Source: Burkholderiaceae bacterium (GTDB lineage Bacteria; Pseudomonadota; Gammaproteobacteria; Burkholderiales; Burkholderiaceae_C). From it: 5,718 bases of DNA. Position numbers and translations under genes: made by a program. Of this stretch, positions 1 through 5,269 are shown piece by piece. Under the pieces are notes generated by a model that was not told the DNA's origin, did no database searches, and saw only the letters and a program-made list of their open reading frames with translations. Position 1 is the stretch's first letter. Every line of letters starts with the position of its first letter. The stretch lies in contig JAFMJA010000179.1 of assembly GCA_017853735.1 (NCBI GenBank), positions 1-5,718 on the forward strand. The letters are read 5' to 3'.

Positions 1-1607
1 GTGAAGACCTGCTGTTCGATATGGCGCGCCATGTTGACTCCACAGTGCACCAGTTCGAAGAATGGGGCTTGCCGATCATGAAAGACCCCAAGACCGGGCG
101 CTACCTGCGCGAGGGTCGCTGGCAGATCATGATTCACGGCGAATCCTATAAGCCGATCGTGGCCGAAGCAGCCAAGAAATCGGCCGACAAGGTGTTCAAC
201 CGCATTTGCGTGACTCACCTGCTGATGGACGACAGCAAGGAAAACCGGGTGGCTGGCGCAGTGGGTTTCAATGTACGCACTGGCAACTACCATGTGTTCA
301 AGTCCAAGACCGTGATTTGCGGTGCGGGCGGTGCCTCCAACATCTTCAAGCCGCGCTCGGTGGGCGAAGGCTCGGGCCGCACCTGGTATGCGCCCTGGTC
401 CTCAGCCTCGGCCTATGGTCTGATGATCAACGCCGGCGCCAAGATGACGCAGATGGAGAACCGTATTGTGCTGGCCCGCTTCAAGGACGGTTACGGTCCG
501 GTGGGCGCCTATTTCCTGCACCTGAAAACCTATACCCAGAACTGTCTGGGTGAAGAGTATGAATCCAAGTGGTTCCCCGAGTTGCAGAAAATGGTGGGCA
601 AAGAGTACCTCGATCCCGAGGCCTCGCACCTGACGCACCGGCCGATCCCGACCTGCCTGCGCAACCACTGCATCATCAGCGAGGTGAACGCCGGTCGTGG
701 CCCGATCCATATGGTGACCATGAAGGCTTTTCAGGACCCACATCTCGAAGAGGTGGGCTGGGAAAACTTCCTGGGCATGACGGTTGGCCAGGCCGTGCTG
801 TGGGCAGCCACCGATGTGGATCCCAAGAACGAGAACCCTGAACTCACCACTTCAGAGCCCTATGTGATGGGTTCGCATGCCACTGGCTCGGGCGCCTGGT
901 GCTCCGGCCCGGAGGATGTGTCGCCACCTGAGTACTTCTGGGGCTACAACCGCATGACCACCATCGAAGGCCTGTTCGGTGCCGGCGATGCAGTGGGAGG
1001 TACGCCGCACGCTTTCTCCTCCGGCTCCTTCACCGAAGGGCGTCTGGCGGCCAAGGCCGCCTGCAAGTACATCGACGACGGCAAAGCTGAGGGCATTGTG
1101 GTTTCTGAGGAGCAGATCAAGCGCCGCAGGCAGGAGATCTACAAGCCGATGGAGCATTACAAGATTTACCGTAATGCCATCGTGGCAGGTAGTGTCAACC
1201 CGCACTACATCAACCCCAAGCAGGGCTTGGACCGTCTGCAAAAGCTGATGGACGAGTACTGCGGTGGCGTGACGGTCAATTACATGACCAATGAAAAGCT
1301 GCTCAATATCGGCCTGAAAAAACTGGCCCTGATGGAAGAGGATCTTGAGAACCTGGCAGCTGAAGATATTCACGAACTGCTGCGGGCCTGGGAGTTGAAG
1401 CACCGCCATCGTGCCGCCGAATGTGTGACCCACCATACCCTGTTCCGCAAGGAGACCCGCTGGCCCGGTTATTACTACCGGGGCGACGCCATGAAGGTGG
1501 ATGACGAGAACTGGCACGTGTTGACTGTGTCACGCCGCGATCCACAGACCGGCGAGTACACCATGGAGAAGGCACCCTGCTACCACCTGGTGTCGGAAAA
1601 CGAGTGA
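1..1607 (+). CDS. aprA: Adenylylsulfate (APS) reductase alpha subunit, 5'-truncated by the window edge
   Basis: FAD-containing catalytic subunit of dissimilatory APS reductase, a cytoplasmic AprAB iron-sulfur flavoenzyme. In sulfur oxidisers it works in reverse, joining sulfite to AMP to give APS and releasing two electrons. The frame is open from base 3, so the Met at 21 is internal; 534 residues are visible and roughly the first 90-100 of a normal protein are missing. Seen directly: a GAGGASN turn (321-341), the AprA signature RFKDGYGPVGAYFLH (477-521), a flavoprotein GLFGAGD motif contacting FAD (969-989) and PHAFSSGSFTEGR (1005-1043). The Arg of RFKDG and the His of PHAFSSGS are the likely counterparts of active-site residues in the Archaeoglobus enzyme (matched from memory). 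The C-terminus is intact. aprB is expected just upstream. No frameshift is seen. The family call is secure; the oxidative direction is inferred from the neighbours. Confidence 0.97.
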   Translation, partial: EDLLFDMARHVDSTVHQFEEWGLPIMKDPKTGRYLREGRWQIMIHGESYKPIVAEAAKKSADKVFNRICVTHLLMDDSKENRVAGAVGFNVRTGNYHVFKSKTVICGAGGASNIFKPRSVGEGSGRTWYAPWSSASAYGLMINAGAKMTQMENRIVLARFKDGYGPVGAYFLHLKTYTQNCLGEEYESKWFPELQKMVGKEYLDPEASHLTHRPIPTCLRNHCIISEVNAGRGPIHMVTMKAFQDPHLEEVGWENFLGMTVGQAVLWAATDVDPKNENPELTTSEPYVMGSHATGSGAWCSGPEDVSPPEYFWGYNRMTTIEGLFGAGDAVGGTPHAFSSGSFTEGRLAAKAACKYIDDGKAEGIVVSEEQIKRRRQEIYKPMEHYKIYRNAIVAGSVNPHYINPKQGLDRLQKLMDEYCGGVTVNYMTNEKLLNIGLKKLALMEEDLENLAAEDIHELLRAWELKHRHRAAECVTHHTLFRKETRWPGYYYRGDAMKVDDENWHVLTVSRRDPQTGEYTMEKAPCYHLVSENE

Positions 1608-1655
1608 TTGCAAAACCTGCCAGATCGGTCCTCATTCGGACGAAGACGGGTCCCT

Positions 1656-1661
1656 GGAAAG
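1656..1661 (+). promoter_or_regulatory. Ribosome binding site of the 135-residue protein
   Basis: GGAAAG lies 4 bases before the ATG at 1666. It belongs to a leader, CCTGGAAAG followed by TGATATG, that recurs before the 52-residue gene at 2687. It supports the ATG at 1666 as the start. Confidence 0.5.
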
Positions 1662-1665
1662 TGAT

Positions 1666-2073
1666 ATGTCAGCAGTGCTAAGCCCAACCCAAACAACGCC
1701 TACGAATGAGCACAAGCCCGGATTGAACATCATCGACAAAAGCGATGAGGAAATCCGGGCACTGGCTGATCCGCTATGGCGCGACCTGCTCAAGTTTTCC
1801 AACGAAGGCAAGTATGGGGATTTCGTCAAGAATTTCTCCACCACCTTTGCCTTGGCCATGAATCAGGTGGAAGTCAATCACCAGTTTGCCAACAGCGAAC
1901 TGGCGCGCAGCCTGTCGGACAATTTTGACAACCTGGGCCTGATCCGCCGGGGCGAGCATGTGACGGTTTTGTTCCGCCAGCGCAGCACCAAGAAAAAAGG
2001 TGAGTGGCTGGGCCGTCTGGTGCTGGGCTATGAGCAGGGTCAGGTCAGAATTTTTGCCGCCTCGATCTTTTAA
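1666..2073 (+). CDS. Unrecognised 135-residue soluble protein in the apr gene cluster
   Basis: I do not recognise this gene by name. It is probably cytoplasmic: no signal peptide, no membrane segment and no cysteine, so it is unlikely to bind an iron-sulfur cluster. Residues 1-20 are rich in Ser, Thr, Pro and Asn and look disordered. Residues 26-66 look like amphipathic helices (LWRDLLKF, GDFVKNFSTTFALAM). Residues 97-135 look like beta strands broken by a basic KKKGEW turn and end in RLVLGYEQGQVRIFAASIF. Helices followed by a curved sheet ending in a 'G-x-V-x-I-F-x-A-S-I' strand resemble small NTF2-like or cystatin-like folds, but this is only an impression. The gene starts 58 bases after aprA and stops 20 bases before the FKBP gene on the same strand, so co-transcription with aprA is likely and a role in Apr function or assembly is conceivable. 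Confidence 0.8.
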   Translation: MSAVLSPTQTTPTNEHKPGLNIIDKSDEEIRALADPLWRDLLKFSNEGKYGDFVKNFSTTFALAMNQVEVNHQFANSELARSLSDNFDNLGLIRRGEHVTVLFRQRSTKKKGEWLGRLVLGYEQGQVRIFAASIF

Positions 2074-2093
2074 TTGGCGACAACAGGACCGAT

Positions 2094-2603
2094 ATGCGTG
2101 AAACTATTCAGGACGGGAAATTTGTCGAGCTCACCTACAAGGTGAGCGACCGCAAGACCGGACATGTATTGACCCAGGTGGAGTTTCCCCTGGGCTATGT
2201 TCATGGGCACAATGAAATTCTCTCGCCCGCAGTGCACCAGCAACTGGAGGGTCGCAGTGTCGGGGAGGTGATCGATGTGCCGATTGATGGCAACCAGATC
2301 TTTGGCCCGCGCGACGAGAGCTTGGTGTTCACTGACCATATTGACAATGTGCCGCAAGAGTACCGTCAGGTGGGCTGCTCCATCCTGATGGAAAACGACA
2401 AGGGCCAGACCCGCAGTTTCATCGTGACCTGGTTGGATGACGAGAAACTGACCGTGGACGGCAACAATCCCTTGAGCGGCCGCGAGGTGGTGTTCAGCCT
2501 GCAGATCCTCACGGTGCGTGATGCCACGGAAGAGGAAACCCGGGTGGGCGAAGCGCCAGCTGCCAATGTGGACCTCGACCCCGCATTGATGCGGCCCATC
2601 TGA
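2094..2603 (+). CDS. SlyD-like FKBP-type peptidyl-prolyl isomerase/chaperone
   Basis: A 169-residue cytoplasmic protein with the SlyD layout: a split FKBP domain (about residues 1-71 and 125-143) interrupted by an insert-in-flap chaperone domain (about 72-122). Supporting stretches are LGYVHGHNEIL (33-43), LEGRSVGEVIDVPI (51-64), VDGNNPLSGREVVFSLQI (121-138) and VRDATEEE (141-148), which match SlyD closely. SlyD proteins assist folding and prolyl isomerisation, and E. coli SlyD also delivers nickel through a His/Cys-rich tail. That tail is absent; the C-terminus is a short acidic, Ala/Pro-containing stretch ending in LMRPI. Several positions expected in the FKBP pocket differ from E. coli SlyD (see findings), so isomerase activity is uncertain. 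An AGGA at 2085-2088 supports the ATG at 2094. Placement 20 bases after the previous gene suggests an operon. I did not assign slyD because this looks like a divergent paralogue. Confidence 0.88.
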   Translation: MRETIQDGKFVELTYKVSDRKTGHVLTQVEFPLGYVHGHNEILSPAVHQQLEGRSVGEVIDVPIDGNQIFGPRDESLVFTDHIDNVPQEYRQVGCSILMENDKGQTRSFIVTWLDDEKLTVDGNNPLSGREVVFSLQILTVRDATEEETRVGEAPAANVDLDPALMRPI

Positions 2604-2673
2604 GCGCTGCCACAACAAACCAGACAGATTGAACGATTTCGATTTTTATACCTGCAAACAGTCCCTACATCCT

Positions 2674-2680
2674 GGAAAGG
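2674..2680 (+). promoter_or_regulatory. Ribosome binding site of the 52-residue protein
   Basis: GGAAAGG lies 6 bases before the ATG at 2687. It is the main evidence for translating this short gene and for choosing the ATG frame over an overlapping one that would begin at a GTG at 2691. Confidence 0.55.
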
Positions 2681-2686
2681 CCTGAT

Positions 2687-2845
2687 ATGAGTGAACAAAA
2701 GCCTATCTCTCAAGTTCCTGACGGCAAAACGCCTTACTACACCACCCGCCAAAAAGCGCCGAGCGACAAAGGTTTTGTGGGTTTTGAGACGGAATGGAAG
2801 GCGCCCCATAAGGTCGCCCCTTACCAGACTCCCAAAAAGCCCTGA
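2687..2845 (+). CDS. Small orphan protein, 52 residues, last gene of the apr cluster
   Basis: A short gene with an ATG, a good ribosome binding site and a TGA stop 9 bases before a perfect hairpin. The product runs from MSEQKPISQVPDGKTPYYTT to a Lys/Pro-rich end (APYQTPKKP). It is polar, rich in Lys, Pro, Thr and aromatic residues (three Tyr, two Phe, one Trp), with no Cys, no hydrophobic helix and no signal peptide. This suggests an extended or intrinsically disordered cytoplasmic peptide that might fold on a partner. The central SDKGFVGFETEW (residues 26-37) is the most motif-like part. I do not recognise a family and assign no function. It starts 83 bases after the FKBP gene on the same strand. 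I see no convincing promoter in that gap, so read-through from aprA is the simplest expression route. Confidence 0.65.
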   Translation: MSEQKPISQVPDGKTPYYTTRQKAPSDKGFVGFETEWKAPHKVAPYQTPKKP

Positions 2846-2854
2846 TTCCCCATC

Positions 2855-2874
2855 CCTAGGCCTGGCGGCCTAGG
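2855..2874 (+). terminator. Perfect 8-bp hairpin after the apr cluster, possible terminator
   Basis: CCTAGGCC, a TGGC loop and GGCCTAGG form a perfect 8-bp GC-rich stem starting 9 bases after the stop of the 52-residue gene. Its position fits the end of the aprA transcript. There is no T-run after it (AGGTCGGCTG follows), so it is not a classic intrinsic terminator. It could instead protect the mRNA 3' end or act with Rho. Confidence 0.5.
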
Positions 2875-3034
2875 AGGTCGGCTGCCCCGGATTGCCTCGA
2901 TGCGGGCGGCTAAGAAACCTCAAAGACTATACTTGTCTGAAAAGGCACCCCTGGGCGGCTCCACATAAGCTGGCATCAGCGGTGCTGCTTGTCCAGGCCG
3001 TCATCGGCCGCGGCCCCTTATCTCGGATTCAGAC
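2875..3034 (+). promoter_or_regulatory. Upstream region of the LysR gene, promoter expected but unclear
   Basis: This 160-bp non-coding stretch must hold the LysR promoter if the preceding hairpin ends transcription. A TATACT at 2928-2933 is a good -10 match, but nothing resembling a -35 box lies 16-18 bases before it. A perfect 10-bp palindrome, GGCCGCGGCC, at 3006-3015 lies 19 bases before the start codon and could be a site or simply GC-rich sequence. No strong ribosome binding site precedes the ATG at 3035; GGA at 3025-3027 is the best candidate. Confidence 0.3.
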
Positions 3035-3943
3035 ATGGCAGATCGCCGCCTCCAAGTTTTTCACGCGGTTGCGAAGCACCTCTCCTTCACCAAGGCGGCT
3101 GAGGCGCTGTTCATGACACAGCCAGCGGTGACTTCGCAGATCAAGCAACTTGAAGAGCATTTCAACACCCGGCTGTTCGACCGGGCCCGTGGCCGTATCA
3201 CCCTCACCCCGGCGGGTGTGCTGGCGCTGGAATATGCCGAGCGGATTCTCGATGTCACAGCCGAGCTTGACCAGCGACTGCAGGAACTCGGTGGCAAGCT
3301 CAGCGGCTCCCTGCTGATCGGCGCGAGCACCACCATTGCCGATTACCTGCTGCCCAAGGTGTTGGGAACCTACAAGGCCATGTATCCGGCGGTGGTGCCG
3401 CAGCTGCTGGTGGCCAACTCTGGTGCTGTGCAGGAGCGGGTAGCCGACCGTAGCCTGGATATCGGTTTCATCGAAAGCGAGTCGCATCTGCCCTCGCTGG
3501 CAGGCGATATCTGCTGCGAGGATGAATTGCAGCTGACCTGTGCACCCAGCCACCCCTTTGCCCGGCTGGTGTCTGTCAGCCCGGAGCAGCTGACCCATCA
3601 CGCCTATATCAGCCGGGAACAGGGCTCGGGCACGCGCGATGTGATCGACAACTACCTGCGCCAGGCTGGGGTGGCTGTAGATTCGATGCAGCGCGTGATG
3701 GAACTGGGCAGTCCGGAAGCCTTGAAGGGCCTGGTGGCGACCGGCCTCGGGTTTTCCATCATGTCACGCGCTACGGTGGTCAATGAAGTGCGGCTTGGAC
3801 AACTGGTGCAGGTGCCGCTGCTGCCGCGGCTGACCCGTCACCTTTATGTGGTCTATCCCAAGGAGAGGATCCACTCCCAGCTGGTCTCGAGCTTTCTCGA
3901 GTTTTCCAGGCAAAGTTTGGGCAGTGGATCACAGCATGCCTAG
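3035..3943 (+). CDS. LysR-type transcriptional regulator, YeiE/CysL/CbbR-like
   Basis: A full-length 302-residue LysR-family DNA-binding regulator. The winged helix-turn-helix occupies about residues 1-60 (LSFTKAAEALFMTQPAVTSQ, 16-35, then IKQLEEHFNTRLFDR). A linker helix spans about 62-88 and the periplasmic-binding-protein-like effector domain about 91-295. The effector domain carries IGASTTIADYLLP (95-107), DIGFIES (142-148), REQGSGTRD (194-202) and ELGSPEALKGLVATGLG (223-239). These are hallmarks of the YeiE/CysL/CbbR branch and closest, from memory, to E. coli YeiE. Known: CysL activates the sulfite reductase operon in Bacillus, CbbR controls Calvin-cycle genes, and YeiE has been reported to bind sulfite. 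Inferred: lying between aprA and sat/soeC, this one probably responds to sulfite or a related sulfur metabolite and controls one or both flanks. A Cys pair at 160-161 is noted. Its stop codon overlaps that of sat. Confidence 0.93.
   Translation: MADRRLQVFHAVAKHLSFTKAAEALFMTQPAVTSQIKQLEEHFNTRLFDRARGRITLTPAGVLALEYAERILDVTAELDQRLQELGGKLSGSLLIGASTTIADYLLPKVLGTYKAMYPAVVPQLLVANSGAVQERVADRSLDIGFIESESHLPSLAGDICCEDELQLTCAPSHPFARLVSVSPEQLTHHAYISREQGSGTRDVIDNYLRQAGVAVDSMQRVMELGSPEALKGLVATGLGFSIMSRATVVNEVRLGQLVQVPLLPRLTRHLYVVYPKERIHSQLVSSFLEFSRQSLGSGSQHA
3886..3901. repeat. CTCGAG inverted repeat inside the 3' end of the LysR gene
   Basis: CTCGAG, CTTT and CTCGAG form a 6-bp stem with a 4-base loop, followed on the + strand by TTTT (3902-3905). 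It encodes part of VSSFLEF, so it is coding sequence. It also lies 39-54 bases past the sat stop on the - strand, where it could form at the 3' end of the sat mRNA. Confidence 0.4.
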
Positions 3944-5112
3944 CCGTCCAGGCTCTTGTAATAGCTGCGCAGGATTTCCAGCACCTCGGGGCGACTGAAC
4001 TCGGGCGGTACCTCGGCGCCTTCAGACAAAGACTTGCGCAACTGGGTGCCAGAGACCTGCAGCCGGTCGGCGTCTCCGTGCGGACAGGTACGGCCCGAGG
4101 CCATGCCACCGCATTGGTAGCACCAGAAGGACAGATCGATCTTCATGGGCTGGGTCTGCAGAGCATCAGGGGGCAGTTGGTCGAAGATATGGTGCGCATC
4201 GAACGGCCCGTAGTAGCTACCCACACCGGCATGGTCGCGCCCGACGATCTGATGCGAGCAGCCGTAGTTCTGGCGAAACACCGCATGCAGCAGCGCCTCG
4301 CGCGGGCCAGCGTAGCGCATGTCCAGCGGGTAGCCCGCCTGAATCACAGTGTTCTTGACAAAATATTTGTCCACCAGGGTGCCGATGGCATTGGCTCGCA
4401 CATCGGCCGGAATGTCGCCCGGCTTGAGGTTACCCAGCAGGGAGTGGATCAGCACGCCGTCGCAGGTTTCGATCGCCACTTTGGCCAGGTATTCATGCGA
4501 GCGGTGCATCGGGTTGCGGGTCTGAAACGCGGCGACTTTGGACCAACCCATCTGCTCAAACAGCGCGCGAGTTTGTTTGGGCGTCTTGAACAGGTCACCA
4601 AACTGCTCGGGAAAGCCGCCAGTGGACAGCACCTTGACCGGGCCAGCCAGATTGACTTCGCCCTGGCTCATCACCTGCTTGACACCGGGGTGTGCACTGT
4701 CGGTGGTCAGGAATACCGTGGCACATTCATGCGCCTTGTCGATCGTGTATTTTTCGGTCACCCGCAGGGTGGCCAGAATGCTGCCGTTGTCCGGATCGGT
4801 CAGGGCAATGTCGGCACCCACGGCAATGGCTGCAGCCTGCGTAGTGCTGGCCGACAGGGTGATCGGGATCGGCCAGAACAATCCGCTGGCCATGCGCATG
4901 CCGTCACACACGCCTTGCCAGTCTGCCTTGGTCATGAAACCGCTCAGGGGCGTGAAACCGCCAATGCCCAACATGATCAGGTCGCCTTTTTCCCGCGAGC
5001 TCACCTGGAGCTTGGGCAGGGTGGCGGCGCGCTGAAGTTCTGCGGCAAGTTCATCGCCCTCGAGCAACAAAGGGTGCAGTCCGCTACCGCCATGAGGTTC
5101 CACCAATGCCAT
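3940..5112 (-). CDS. sat: Sulfate adenylyltransferase (ATP sulfurylase), dissimilatory type
   Basis: Cytoplasmic enzyme that, in sulfur oxidisers, converts APS and pyrophosphate to ATP and sulfate, conserving energy after AprBA. The 390 residues match the single-chain Sat of sulfur oxidisers and reducers. Motifs in order: N-terminal PUA-like domain with GGFTPLSGFM (51-60); catalytic domain with QTRNPMHRSHE (197-207, the nucleotide-binding HxxH); GRDHAGVG (291-298); Cys331, Cys334 and Cys343 followed by a His, typical of the bacterial zinc-binding insert; and SGTQLRK (354-360). It has no fused APS kinase domain, so it is not the fungal-type enzyme. A strong AAGGAGA seven bases before the ATG fixes the start. 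It lies downstream of the soeC-like gene on the same strand with a 157-bp gap, and converges on the LysR gene with a 4-base stop overlap. The residue after GRDHAGVG is Ser where I expect Asp. Function is confident. Confidence 0.97.
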   Translation of the reverse strand: MALVEPHGGSGLHPLLLEGDELAAELQRAATLPKLQVSSREKGDLIMLGIGGFTPLSGFMTKADWQGVCDGMRMASGLFWPIPITLSASTTQAAAIAVGADIALTDPDNGSILATLRVTEKYTIDKAHECATVFLTTDSAHPGVKQVMSQGEVNLAGPVKVLSTGGFPEQFGDLFKTPKQTRALFEQMGWSKVAAFQTRNPMHRSHEYLAKVAIETCDGVLIHSLLGNLKPGDIPADVRANAIGTLVDKYFVKNTVIQAGYPLDMRYAGPREALLHAVFRQNYGCSHQIVGRDHAGVGSYYGPFDAHHIFDQLPPDALQTQPMKIDLSFWCYQCGGMASGRTCPHGDADRLQVSGTQLRKSLSEGAEVPPEFSRPEVLEILRSYYKSLDG

Positions 5113-5119
5113 GTTCAGG

Positions 5120-5126
5120 TCTCCTT
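5120..5126 (-). promoter_or_regulatory. Ribosome binding site of sat
   Basis: AAGGAGA on the - strand, 7 bases before the sat ATG. It is the strongest Shine-Dalgarno sequence in the window and suggests high translation of sat. Confidence 0.8.
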
Positions 5127-5146
5127 GTAAGTTGGGTGATGCCGCT

Positions 5147-5162
5147 TTGGCACGAGAGCCAA
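5147..5162. repeat. Inverted repeat TTGGC-N6-GCCAA in the sat leader
   Basis: A perfect 5-bp dyad with a 6-base spacer (ACGAGA on the + strand), 35-50 bp upstream of the sat start. It could be an operator for a dimeric regulator such as the nearby LysR protein, or a small hairpin in the sat 5' leader. It does not fit the strict T-N11-A LysR box. Confidence 0.4.
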
Positions 5163-5168
5163 GACAAC

Positions 5169-5203
5169 TGTCAAATATTAAAAACGCAAAGGACTCATCT
5201 TAA
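5169..5203 (-). promoter_or_regulatory. Candidate sat promoter in an AT-rich gap
   Basis: On the - strand, TTAAGA (5203-5198), a 17-base spacer and TAATAT (5180-5175) match sigma-70 boxes at 4 of 6 bases each. A perfect TTGACA (5174-5169) overlaps the downstream side but lacks a recognisable -10. The stretch is clearly more AT-rich than its surroundings. Transcription from here would leave a leader of roughly 55 bases containing the TTGGC-N6-GCCAA dyad. sat may also be read from the soe genes. Confidence 0.35.
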
Positions 5204-5269
5204 ACAATGATCGCTTCACTGAGGGCGATAAAAAGGCTTGATCCAGCAGAAATTCCATGGTCAGCTGTT

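Noticed and set aside
852..1517. A 221-codon open frame on the - strand inside aprA
   Set aside because: It is antisense to conserved AprA sequence, has no recognisable domain and no ribosome binding site that I could support.
1626..1653. GGTCC direct repeat and a short GTCC/GGAC hairpin between aprA and the next gene
   Set aside because: The stem is only 4 bp and lacks a T-run; it is too weak to call an attenuator or terminator.
2070..2618. A 182-codon open frame on the - strand over the SlyD-like gene
   Set aside because: The + strand frame gives a clear FKBP/SlyD protein; the - strand translation is a composition artefact.
2629..2652. TTGAAC and TATACC as a promoter before the 52-residue gene
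   Set aside because: The spacing between the boxes is only 12 bases, too short for sigma-70.
2691..2873. A 60-codon frame starting with GTG that overlaps the 52-residue gene
   Set aside because: It starts at GTG four bases after a better-placed ATG, gives a strongly basic, low-complexity product and runs into the hairpin. The ATG frame at 2687 is preferred, though neither is proven.
3029..3601. A 190-codon open frame on the - strand over the LysR gene
   Set aside because: It mirrors the LysR helix-turn-helix and effector-domain coding sequence; no motif supports it.
4078..5130. A 350-codon open frame on the + strand across nearly all of sat
   Set aside because: It is antisense to a clear Sat with all catalytic motifs. 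Its translation is rich in His, Arg and Gln with no recognisable domain, as expected from the complement of GC-biased codons.
5178..5258. A 26-codon frame on the - strand between the soeC-like gene and sat, starting MEFLLDQAF
   Set aside because: No ribosome binding site precedes its ATG, and it occupies the region where sat promoter elements are expected.
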